This document shows positions 15,730-22,405 of a stretch of DNA of 31,477 nucleotides, in pieces. Both the position numbers and the translations under genes were made by a program. Source of the DNA: a virus. The DNA lies in IMG/VR virus record IMGVR_UViG_3300013132_000164, positions 1 to 31,477 of that record, one strand, 5' to 3'. The notes under the pieces were generated by a model. The model saw only the letters and a list, made by a program, of their open reading frames with translations. It was not told the origin of the DNA and ran no database searches. Position 1 is the stretch's first letter, and each line of letters starts with the position of its first letter.

Positions 15730-16380
15730 ATGTTAAACAAAATTTTAGGTAGTGTTGATAGATCATTGGCATATAAGCTAATGGCACTACATGTATTCAT
15801 CGTAGCAGTTAGTAATTATCTTGTGCAGTTCAAGATTGACATTTTCGGAAATCCGTTGGCAGTTGCAGCATTTACTTTTCCGTTGGTTGTAGTCCTTACA
15901 GACTTAACTGTTCGACTAATGGGTAAAGAAACAGGTCGAGCAGTAATTACGCTGGCCTTTATTCCTGCTATTTTGGTAAGTATGTTAGTTGTTAAACTAG
16001 GTGGAGCACCAAGTTCAGTTGCATTTAGAATTGGGTTGGGTTCAGGTGTTGCTTATTTTGTAAGTAATCTATTGGATGTTTATGTATTTCAATATCTGCG
16101 TGAAAAATATGCTACTTGGTGGATCGCTCCTAGTCTAAGTGCGGTAGTAAGTACATTTATTGATACCTATGCCTTCTTCTTTACTGCATTCTACAAAGGT
16201 GCAAATGAATTTATGGCTGCTAACTGGCATATTGTTGCAACCAATAACAGTATTAGTAAAATTTTAGTTAGCCTCCTAGTTATTCTTCCTGCCTATGGTT
16301 TGCTGTTGGGCTGGTTGCAGAAGAAATTCGCAAAAAATGCTAGTGAAGAAAATCCTCATATTGTAAAATCTAATAATTAA
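15730..16380 (+). CDS. yhhQ: YhhQ-family preQ0 transporter
   Basis: A 216-aa integral membrane protein with about six hydrophobic segments. The family core is clear: FTFPLVVVLTDLTVRLMGKE near 57-76 and the later acidic/aromatic membrane motif FIDTYAFFFTAFY (family SDTLAFFFIAFW). In E. coli YhhQ imports 7-cyano-7-deazaguanine (preQ0). In a phage it would pull in the precursor, or its direct product, for DNA modification, which agrees with DpdA, FolE, QueD and QueE here. The start has a strong ribosome site (AAGGAG, 7 nt) and the gene has its own promoter and a following terminator, so it is a separate transcription unit. Confidence 0.95.
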   Translation: MLNKILGSVDRSLAYKLMALHVFIVAVSNYLVQFKIDIFGNPLAVAAFTFPLVVVLTDLTVRLMGKETGRAVITLAFIPAILVSMLVVKLGGAPSSVAFRIGLGSGVAYFVSNLLDVYVFQYLREKYATWWIAPSLSAVVSTFIDTYAFFFTAFYKGANEFMAANWHIVATNNSISKILVSLLVILPAYGLLLGWLQKKFAKNASEENPHIVKSNN

Positions 16381-16385
16381 TCATC

Positions 16386-16407
16386 AAAGGGTGTTTTACA
16401 CCCTTTT
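16386..16407 (+). terminator. Intrinsic terminator after yhhQ
   Basis: A perfect 9-bp stem AAAGGGTGT / ACACCCTTT with a TTT loop, ending in TTTT. The next start codon (mazG-like gene) begins 4 nt after the hairpin. Confidence 0.85.
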
Positions 16408-16410
16408 ATC

Positions 16411-16698
16411 ATGAATAAAACACAACAAGATATTTTAGATATTCTGCAAGAAGAATGTGCAGAATTAATTCAAATGGTGAGTAAGTGTCGCAGGTTTGGT
16501 ATAGACGAACAACATTTAAAAGCAGAGAAGCCAAATCGTGACCGCCTTACTGAAGAAATAGGTGATGTATTAGCTATGATTAATTTGTGCATAAGTTATA
16601 ATATAGTAAATAAATCTGCAGTAGCATCTGCACAAGAAAACAAAGTTAACAAACTAAAAAAGTGGTCAACTATTTTTGAGAATCCCGATGAGAATTGA
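16411..16698 (+). CDS. MazG-like nucleotide pyrophosphohydrolase
   Basis: At 95 aa this is a single MazG-type domain. It has the metal-binding pattern EECAELIQ at 13-20 and [10 protein letters not shown] at 48-57 (EExxE ... ExxD). Such proteins hydrolyse nucleoside triphosphates or alarmone-like nucleotides to monophosphates. Phage versions are thought to tune the host nucleotide pool. The ATG lies immediately after the yhhQ terminator and no clear Shine-Dalgarno is seen, so translation is either weak or depends on the hairpin. The 3' end overlaps guaC by 11 nt. Confidence 0.8.
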   Translation: MNKTQQDILDILQEECAELIQMVSKCRRFGIDEQHLKAEKPNRDRLTEEIGDVLAMINLCISYNIVNKSAVASAQENKVNKLKKWSTIFENPDEN

Positions 16699-17812
16699 AG
16701 AAGATATTAAATTAGATTTTAAAGACGTACTAATTCGTCCTAAACGTAGTACACTGTCAAGTCGTAAAGAAGTAGAATTAGCAAGAACATACAAATTTAA
16801 ACATAGTGAATTTGAGTGGACTGGCATACCTATAATGGCTGCTAACATGGATGGTGTAGGCACTATTGCCATGGCAAAGGCTTTATATGATCACAGAATG
16901 TTTACTTGCCTTGTTAAATCATACTTAGAAGATGACGTATGCGATTTAGCAACACAAATAAGCGGTAATCATTTTGCAATTAGCACAGGCACTAGTGATG
17001 CAGACTTTTTACGACTGCGAAGAATTATTAATGCTTATCCCGAAGTGCATTTTATTTGCATTGATGTAGCCAATGGATATAGTGAACATTTTGGCGAATT
17101 TGTTAGCAAAGTACGCACTACATTTCCACATTGTACAATTATTGCAGGCAATGTTGTTACTGCAGATATGACTCAGGAGTTAATTTTACGTGGAGCAGAT
17201 ATTGTTAAAGTTGGCATTGGTCCTGGTAGTGTTTGTACTACTCGTATCCAAACTGGAGTCGGCTATCCTCAACTCTCGGCCATTATCGAATGTGCTGATG
17301 CTGCTCACGGCCTCGGTGGGCATATTATTGCTGACGGGGGCTGTACTTGTCCTGGTGATGTCGCTAAAGCCTTTGGCGCTGGCGCTGATTTTGTAATGCT
17401 GGGAGGTATGTTGGCCGGTCACGACGAAGGTGGCGGGACAGTAGTAAAACATGTCTACAAAAGCACAGAACAAGAAGAAATCACTATTGGCAATAATGAC
17501 AAAGACAGTATTCTTATGCCCCATCTGCGATATCATCCAAAATATATTACTAAAAAAACAGTTGAGTTTTATGGAATGAGTTCAAATACCGCAATGAACA
17601 AACATCACGGTGGTGTAGCTGAATATCGGAGTAGCGAAGGCAGAACCGTGTCAGTTCCATATCGCGGACCAGTTAATTCTACAATATTAGACATTTTAGG
17701 CGGACTGCGTAGTACATGCACTTATGTAGGTGCTTCAACTCTAAAACAATTGCCCAAATGTACTACGTTTGTGCGTGTTAATCGTCAAATAAACGATGTA
17801 TTTGTTAAATGA
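16688..17812 (+). CDS. guaC: GMP reductase with an inserted loop
   Basis: The enzyme reduces GMP to IMP with NADPH and release of ammonia. The 374-aa sequence follows E. coli GuaC closely from memory: [15 protein letters not shown] at 9-23, AANMDGVGT at 51-59, STGTSDADF at 99-107, and the catalytic loop [12 protein letters not shown] at 175-186 (Cys183). The phosphate-site block [13 protein letters not shown] (217-229) and [10 protein letters not shown] (294-303) are also intact. Residues about 253-291 hold an extra loop of roughly 25-30 residues absent from the 347-aa E. coli enzyme. The lack of CBS domains separates it from IMP dehydrogenase. The ATG inside the mazG-like 3' end was chosen because [13 protein letters not shown] matches the family N-terminus. 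It may remove GMP or recycle salvaged guanine. Confidence 0.95.
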   Translation: MRIEEDIKLDFKDVLIRPKRSTLSSRKEVELARTYKFKHSEFEWTGIPIMAANMDGVGTIAMAKALYDHRMFTCLVKSYLEDDVCDLATQISGNHFAISTGTSDADFLRLRRIINAYPEVHFICIDVANGYSEHFGEFVSKVRTTFPHCTIIAGNVVTADMTQELILRGADIVKVGIGPGSVCTTRIQTGVGYPQLSAIIECADAAHGLGGHIIADGGCTCPGDVAKAFGAGADFVMLGGMLAGHDEGGGTVVKHVYKSTEQEEITIGNNDKDSILMPHLRYHPKYITKKTVEFYGMSSNTAMNKHHGGVAEYRSSEGRTVSVPYRGPVNSTILDILGGLRSTCTYVGASTLKQLPKCTTFVRVNRQINDVFVK

Positions 17813-18021
17813 AATTAACAAAAGACACTCAAAAGGATTATAAAGAAGTCAAAATAGAAAACTGTATGCATTATTCACATCCTAGCATTTACTTAAGTGC
17901 ATCAGGAAAATTTAGTGTGTGTTGTTATCAGAGTAAAAAAAATGTTGACTCTATCGATGAATTATTTTATACTAACCAAGAATTAACAGATAATATTTGC
18001 TTAAAAAGTTGCGGATCATGA
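17809..18021 (+). CDS. Stand-alone SPASM/twitch-like cysteine protein coupled to queE
   Basis: A 70-aa protein with a cysteine spacing that matches the start of SPASM/twitch domains, which bind auxiliary 4Fe-4S clusters in radical-SAM enzymes: Cys19, 13 residues, Gly33, 4 residues, Cys38 (followed by Cys39). A CLKSC motif (Cys64, Cys68) follows near the end. Its ATG overlaps the guaC stop (ATGA) and its TGA overlaps the queE ATG, so it is translationally sandwiched between them. It may be an accessory subunit of the radical-SAM QueE, or a remnant of a larger SPASM protein. No homolog is known to me by name. Confidence 0.65.
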   Translation: MKLTKDTQKDYKEVKIENCMHYSHPSIYLSASGKFSVCCYQSKKNVDSIDELFYTNQELTDNICLKSCGS

Positions 18022-18890
18022 AAATTAAAGTAAGTGAGATTTTTTATAGTGCCCAGGGTGAAGGTCGTTTCATAGGTGTCCCTAGTGTATTTTTACGTAC
18101 ATTTGGATGTAACTTTACTTGTTCGGGATTTGGGATGCCTAAGGGGCAACGTAGTGTCGAAGCAGACGAAGTTGCTAAAAATGTACATTTGTATAAAGAC
18201 TTTAATAGCTTGCCATTGGTTAACACAGGGTGTGATAGTTATGCAAGTTGGCATCCTGCTTTTAAAAATTTAAGCCCCACATTGTCAACAGACGAAATTG
18301 TAAATAGAATGTTAGGACTTGTACCTGGGCAAAATTGGCTACAACGTAATGGCAATAATGTTCATTTAGTAATTACCGGAGGTGAACCTTTGTTGGGATG
18401 GCAACGTGCTTATAAGGAATTGTTAAGTCATGAGCGTATGGAAGATTTACGAAATTTAACCTTTGAAACAAACGGCACACAATCATTGCAATCGGACTTT
18501 ATAGAATATATGCAAGAATGGAATCAATCAAGATTTCCACACGGCAATGGCGGGGAAATTACTTTTAGTGTAAGCCCCAAGATAAGTGCCAGTGGTGAAT
18601 CGTGGTCGGATGCTATTCGACCCGATGTCGTAGCATCTTATGAAAACTTAGGAACTGTATATCTAAAATTTGTAGTAGAAACTGACGAACATTTTGCAGA
18701 AGTTGATCGGGCAGTTCAAGAATACAGAGCAGCAGGATTTACTGGTGTGGTCTATGTTATGCCCCAAGGAGGCACCAAAGAACAATACGAAGGCAATCTA
18801 ACTAAAGTAGCAGATATGGCTATGGCCAGAGGGTATTATTTAAGTCCACGATTGCATTGTTCCATTTGGGGCAATGGATGGGCTAAATAA
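18018..18890 (+). CDS. queE: Radical-SAM 7-carboxy-7-deazaguanine synthase, atypical cluster motif
   Basis: QueE rearranges 6-carboxy-tetrahydropterin to 7-carboxy-7-deazaguanine. The 290-aa protein begins with the QueE signature FYSAQGEGRFIGVPSVFLR (9-27) and keeps the SAM-binding GGEP (121-124) and ETNGT (150-154). The cluster motif is unusual. Normal CX3CX2C reads Cys31-X3-Cys35-X2-Phe38, but a later CDSY at 72-75, in the expected Cys-Asp-Thr/Ser setting with a following Trp, can supply the third ligand, giving CX3CX36C. The QueE of Burkholderia multivorans has a different expanded motif, so variation has precedent. The start ATG overlaps the upstream TGA. A 13-bp inverted repeat surrounds the stop codon. 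An alternative call, NrdG-type activase, is unlikely given the QueE N-terminus and the neighbours. Confidence 0.9.
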   Translation: MKIKVSEIFYSAQGEGRFIGVPSVFLRTFGCNFTCSGFGMPKGQRSVEADEVAKNVHLYKDFNSLPLVNTGCDSYASWHPAFKNLSPTLSTDEIVNRMLGLVPGQNWLQRNGNNVHLVITGGEPLLGWQRAYKELLSHERMEDLRNLTFETNGTQSLQSDFIEYMQEWNQSRFPHGNGGEITFSVSPKISASGESWSDAIRPDVVASYENLGTVYLKFVVETDEHFAEVDRAVQEYRAAGFTGVVYVMPQGGTKEQYEGNLTKVADMAMARGYYLSPRLHCSIWGNGWAK

Positions 18891-18906
18891 CAACCATTGC
18901 CCCAAA
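18865..18906 (+). terminator. 13-bp inverted repeat around the queE stop codon
   Basis: TTTGGGGCAATGG (18865-18877) pairs perfectly with CCATTGCCCCAAA (18894-18906) across a 16-nt loop. There is no T-run beyond ATTTG, so it is at best a weak or factor-dependent terminator. It may instead stabilise the 3' end or insulate the endonuclease gene behind it. Confidence 0.5.
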
Positions 18907-18910
18907 TTTG

Positions 18911-18918
18911 ACTAAATA
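18911..18918 (+). promoter_or_regulatory. Late-type promoter box of the EDxHD endonuclease
   Basis: ACTAAATA lies between the queE hairpin and the endonuclease start, 18 nt ahead of the chosen ATG. It is the same box as before queD. Confidence 0.5.
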
Positions 18919-18936
18919 AAACAAAGGATGGTCAGA

Positions 18937-19695
18937 ATGGGGCAAAAAGGATATACACACCAAGAGTTTGTTAAATTAGTAGAACTTGTAAATCCAACTA
19001 TAAAAATAATAGGAAAATTTATCAACTCGTCAACTAAAATTTTAGTAAAATGTGAACATTCGGAAAGAGAGATTGTTGCATGGCAACTTTTAAAGCAAAA
19101 AAAATATTGCTGTAATTCTGCATATCACAAACAAAGAGTGCCGGCGCAGTTAAGATCACTAAGTGATCGTATAGAACAATATTCGCCGATATTTAATAAA
19201 TTGTTAGATTTTTCTAATGCATCTCTTGAAAGTTCGCAAAAACTAAACAATATTAAATGTAACAAACACAATATAATATTTTCTCAATGGTTTGATGCGT
19301 TGCGGCAAGGAATCGGTTGTCCACAATGTGGTAAAGAGCATAAACGGAATGCTGGCATTAATATGCTAAAAATAGCAAGGCAGCAACAATTAAATTTAGG
19401 CCATGCGAAATATATATCAAAAAGCGAAACTAAATGGCTCGATAGTTTAAATGTTCCTATTAGGCAGCATTGGTTATCTGACGTGAAATATAATGTAGAT
19501 GGATATGATCCAGTTTCAAATACAGTTTATTTATATCACGGGAGATTTTGGCATGGATGCATCGAAACTTTTGATCCAGAAATGATTCACCCAATTCTTA
19601 AAGTTAAAATGAAACAACTATACGAACAAACACTAGAATGGGAGTCAAAAATAAAAAATGCAGGGTATCAATTAATCGTGCAATGGGGCAAATAA
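18937..19695 (+). CDS. Vsr-like (EDxHD) homing endonuclease behind queE
   Basis: The 252-aa protein has an N-terminal half with zinc-ribbon-like repeats (KCEHS...CCNS, and IKCNKH followed by IGCPQCGKEH). Its C-terminal catalytic part resembles the EDxHD superfamily typified by I-Bth0305I: SETKWLDSL at 163-171 (Glu164), NVDGYDP at 186-192, and YLYHGRFWHG at 198-207. These are free-standing homing endonucleases of phages. The ATG at 18937 was preferred over the one 9 nt earlier because AAGGA then stands at a normal distance. The gene ends in IVQWGK, and the last DNA resembles the end of queE (GCAATGG, then GGC, then AAATAA), which hints at fusion to an old queE end. Confidence 0.82.
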   Translation: MGQKGYTHQEFVKLVELVNPTIKIIGKFINSSTKILVKCEHSEREIVAWQLLKQKKYCCNSAYHKQRVPAQLRSLSDRIEQYSPIFNKLLDFSNASLESSQKLNNIKCNKHNIIFSQWFDALRQGIGCPQCGKEHKRNAGINMLKIARQQQLNLGHAKYISKSETKWLDSLNVPIRQHWLSDVKYNVDGYDPVSNTVYLYHGRFWHGCIETFDPEMIHPILKVKMKQLYEQTLEWESKIKNAGYQLIVQWGK

Positions 19696-19705
19696 AGGAA
19701 CTATA

Positions 19706-20080
19706 ATGGCAACAAGAAAAACAACAACTTCAAAAGACACAACTACTGCTAGACCTAAATTAACAATTAAAGCAAAAGATCCCAAAGCCGAAGCTACCAA
19801 ACGAGGTGAACCCTGGGTCAGTGTTCTTCGTGTAGAAATTGATCCAGAAAATGTCGGAAATGGATCATTTGAACTAGATTGGAATGAACACTTTATTGTA
19901 AAACTATTGCGTTCCGGATATCAAGGCAAAGACGATGTGCAAATTGTAGATCGTTGGTTCCAGGATGTATGTCGTAATGTTGTGCTAGAAACGTTTGAAC
20001 AATACGAAGCAAATAACCCAAGACCCGTTACTGGTGTTAAACGGCGTGATTTAGGTGACGGCAGATCTGAGGTTAGTTAA
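19706..20080 (+). CDS. Conserved phage protein of unknown function (124 aa)
   Basis: A 30-residue Thr/Lys-rich disordered start precedes a folded part (WVSVLRVEIDPENVGNGSFE, DWNEHFIVKLL, IVDRWFQDVCR). No named domain; the type is known to me from marine T4-like phages as hypothetical. AGGA stands 6 nt before the ATG. The stop overlaps the next ATG. Confidence 0.75.
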   Translation: MATRKTTTSKDTTTARPKLTIKAKDPKAEATKRGEPWVSVLRVEIDPENVGNGSFELDWNEHFIVKLLRSGYQGKDDVQIVDRWFQDVCRNVVLETFEQYEANNPRPVTGVKRRDLGDGRSEVS

Positions 20081-20319
20081 TGGAAGCAATAAAGCCTCCT
20101 AAAACTCTTAAATTCTATCAACTAGTAAGAATGTCAACTTCATCTGGTATTTGTTTTAATTCTGCAGGATCAACGAGCGGGACATTTATAGGAACTGGAT
20201 TTTTTAGAACTATTGAAGAAGCAGAATTTAATCGCACCATAGAAGCACTTAAAGACACAGACTCTAATAGTTACCATATCTTTGAGCTAGAATTTCCTAA
20301 TCCCGTATATCAAGAATGA
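20080..20319 (+). CDS. Small phage protein of unknown function (79 aa)
   Basis: No domain recognised. The layout LKFYQLVRMS, then TIEEAEFNRTIEALKD, then YHIFELEFPNP suggests a small ferredoxin-like alpha/beta fold. It overlaps both neighbours by 1-4 nt. Confidence 0.65.
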   Translation: MEAIKPPKTLKFYQLVRMSTSSGICFNSAGSTSGTFIGTGFFRTIEEAEFNRTIEALKDTDSNSYHIFELEFPNPVYQE

Positions 20320-20969
20320 AAATTTACGTTAACGGTGACAGTCATAGTGCCGGCTACGATGCAGGCGGTACTAATCATAGCTATGGCTTTCATTTGTCAA
20401 GATTTCTAAAAACAGATTTTGTTTGCGACGCTAAACCCGGTTGTGCCAATGAAACTATACTTAGAACTACTAAACAATATCTTAATACTAATAGACCAGA
20501 CATTGTTATTATTGGGTGGACCACTTGGGAAAGAGAAGAATGGATTCATGAAAATGAACACATATATGTAACAAGTTCCGGTTTAGATAGTGTGCCAAAA
20601 GACTTGCAATCCAAATACATGCAATGGGTAATAGATTCTGGCAATCGAGATAATCAAAAACAAAAAGAGCTGTACTGGCACAATCGTATTTGGCAATTTC
20701 ATAATGAATTAAAACTGCATCAAATTCCACATTTGTTTTTTAATTGTTACAGTTATTTTCATCATGTAAAACACTGGAATATCCCAAGGTATGATTGGGG
20801 TGAATACTATATTAATCCATACGACGAAAATTACACATATTATTTTTGGTTAGAACGTAAAGGTTTAAAACCAGCAAACCCAAAATATTATCATTATGGT
20901 GCAGATGCCCATTTAATTTGGGCCGAGTTTTTATTACCCTACGTAAGTAGGCAGTTGACAAATATCTAA
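20316..20969 (+). CDS. SGNH/GDSL-like hydrolase
   Basis: The 217-aa protein starts with the SGNH block I YVNGDSHSAG (4-13), with Ser9 as nucleophile. Block II/III-like PGCANETIL is at 41-49 (Gly42, Asn45) and an IIGWTTWER strand at 65-73. The end, YGADAHLIWAEFL (194-206), provides Asp197 and His199; the spacing is D-x-H rather than the more common D-x2-H. Such enzymes remove acyl groups from sugars, lipids or cell-wall polymers. No signal peptide is visible, so it works in the cytoplasm. In a phage with a glycosyltransferase it might act on modified sugar, but no link is shown. The ATG overlaps the previous stop. Confidence 0.78.
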   Translation: MKIYVNGDSHSAGYDAGGTNHSYGFHLSRFLKTDFVCDAKPGCANETILRTTKQYLNTNRPDIVIIGWTTWEREEWIHENEHIYVTSSGLDSVPKDLQSKYMQWVIDSGNRDNQKQKELYWHNRIWQFHNELKLHQIPHLFFNCYSYFHHVKHWNIPRYDWGEYYINPYDENYTYYFWLERKGLKPANPKYYHYGADAHLIWAEFLLPYVSRQLTNI

Positions 20970-20984
20970 ATAATATGCTAGTAT
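20955..20984 (+). promoter_or_regulatory. Promoter of the RNase H gene, early and late elements overlaid
   Basis: TTGACA (20955-20960) and TAGTAT (20979-20984, with an upstream TG giving an extended -10) are 18 nt apart. The spacer begins with the same AAATAT block found in four other promoters here, and contains TCTAAATA (20965-20972). The expected start of the sigma70 transcript is only a few bases before the ATG, so that mRNA would be almost leaderless. Confidence 0.6.
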
Positions 20985-20993
20985 TACGGCACT

Positions 20994-21989
20994 ATGCGAT
21001 ATCTTATTGTTGATACAGCCAATACATTCTTTCGTGCCCGACATAGCGCCCACCGTCAAAGCGATACATGGGACAAGTTGGGTTTTGCAATCCATGTTAC
21101 CCTTGCTTCAGTTAATAAAGCATGGAGAGATCAGAAAGCCGATCATGTAGTATTTTGTTTAGAAGGACGCAGTTGGCGTAGAGATTTTTACCCCCCTTAT
21201 AAGGCAAATCGTGCAGCAGCCAGGGCTGCTTTAACTGAGCGCGAAGCAGAAGAAGATCGCATGTTCTGGGAAGCGTTTGACGATCTTAAAACATTTATCA
21301 CTGACAAAACTAATTGTACTGTTCTAAGACATGAACAGTTAGAAGCAGATGATTTAATTGCAGGTTTTATTCGAAATCATCCCAATGATCATCACACTAT
21401 TGTTAGCAGTGACACAGATTTTCATCAACTTTTAGCAAAAAATGTAAATCAGTATAATGGGGTAGCAGACGAATTGCATACCATAGAAGGTATATTCGAC
21501 AAAAAAGGTCGCCCAGTCATTGACAAAAAAACCAAAGAACCCAAACGCATTCCTAATCCTACTTGGATTCTGTTTGAAAAATGCATGCGCGGCGATCCTA
21601 CCGACAACATTTTTAGTGCATACCCAGGTGTTCGTACCAAGGGAAGTAAAAACAAAGTTGGGTTACAAGAAGCCTATGACGACATGAATCGTAAAGGGTT
21701 CAATTGGAATAATCTAATGTTGCAGAGGTGGACTGATCATAACGGCCAAGAACATCGTGTGTTGGATGATTATAACCGTAATGTACAACTTGTAGATTTA
21801 AATGCACAGCCCGATCATATTAAACAGATCATTGACGAAACAATCCAGCACAATAGTGTGCCAAAAAATCGTCCAATGGTTGGCGCACAATTTCTTAAAT
21901 TTTGCGGAAAATATGAGTTGAATAAACTAAGCGAAAACAGTAGTGCCATTGGAGAAATTCTTAACGCAGGATATCGAAATGAAAAATAA
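20994..21989 (+). CDS. rnh: RNase H / 5'-3' exonuclease of the FEN family (T4 Rnh type)
   Basis: The 331-aa enzyme (T4 RNase H is 305 aa) removes RNA primers and flaps during lagging-strand synthesis. Metal-binding and helical-arch motifs are present: LIVDTANTFFRAR at 4-16 (Asp7), FCLEGRSWRRDFYPPYKANR at 54-73, LEADDLIAGF at 116-125, SSDTDFHQLL at 138-147, and a GDPTDN block followed by a helix-hairpin-helix region (YPGVRTKGS). The N-terminus with Asp7 fixes the ATG. The gene overlaps the next one by 11 nt. Confidence 0.93.
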   Translation: MRYLIVDTANTFFRARHSAHRQSDTWDKLGFAIHVTLASVNKAWRDQKADHVVFCLEGRSWRRDFYPPYKANRAAARAALTEREAEEDRMFWEAFDDLKTFITDKTNCTVLRHEQLEADDLIAGFIRNHPNDHHTIVSSDTDFHQLLAKNVNQYNGVADELHTIEGIFDKKGRPVIDKKTKEPKRIPNPTWILFEKCMRGDPTDNIFSAYPGVRTKGSKNKVGLQEAYDDMNRKGFNWNNLMLQRWTDHNGQEHRVLDDYNRNVQLVDLNAQPDHIKQIIDETIQHNSVPKNRPMVGAQFLKFCGKYELNKLSENSSAIGEILNAGYRNEK

Positions 21990-22233
21990 TCGTATACAAG
22001 AAATTGCAGTTAGAGCATGGCAAGCTCATGCAGACATTAATTTGCCAGCAGAGGAATGGATGGCAGGTTTTATCGAAACTCTATGCCAATATGTAATCGA
22101 AGAATGTTTGATGGTCGTCGACACTGATATCACCGCTACAGATGATTTTGGCACTAACGGCAATAAAGCTATGAAAAGAGCTAGTGAACTAATTAAAAAG
22201 CATTTTGCAGACAATTATGAAAACCTCAACTAA
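21979..22233 (+). CDS. Small helical phage protein of unknown function (84 aa)
   Basis: Mostly helical (RIQEIAVRAWQAHADINLP, MAGFIETLCQYVIEECL). No family assigned; short proteins with a terminal EC-rich helix like this are frequent in T4-like phages. It overlaps both the RNase H gene and the next gene, which supports coupled translation. Confidence 0.65.
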   Translation: MKNNRIQEIAVRAWQAHADINLPAEEWMAGFIETLCQYVIEECLMVVDTDITATDDFGTNGNKAMKRASELIKKHFADNYENLN

Positions 22234-22405
22234 ACAAATTGCATTAGCAGTAGGGGGTAGCCTTTATCCTCAAGTAGGTGGCAATCTGCTAGAGAAAAGT
22301 ATCGAGATGGCTGTTAGCCAATGCGTGGACATTGCATTGGCTAATGATCAGCCTGAAGTTGCTAAACAAATTTTGCAAAAATTTGAATTAGACAAAAATG
22401 ATTAA
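22217..22405 (+). CDS. Small helical phage protein of unknown function (62 aa)
   Basis: Helical sequence (LLEKSIEMAVSQCVDIALAND) after a Gly-rich turn. It shares the general layout of the gene before it (helix, acidic/Cys helix), so the pair may be paralogs, but similarity is too low to be sure. No clear ribosome site; a TTG 12 nt upstream is an alternative start. Confidence 0.55.
   Translation: MKTSTKQIALAVGGSLYPQVGGNLLEKSIEMAVSQCVDIALANDQPEVAKQILQKFELDKND

Noticed and set aside
18882-18889. GCTAAATA as another late promoter box
   Set aside because: It is the Ala-Lys-stop end of queE and lies in a hairpin loop; the box at 18911 is better placed.
18018-18890. Anaerobic ribonucleotide reductase activase (NrdG) instead of QueE
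   Set aside because: The SAQGEGRFIGVPSVFLR start, the CDS motif and the neighbouring QueD, FolE and YhhQ genes fit QueE.
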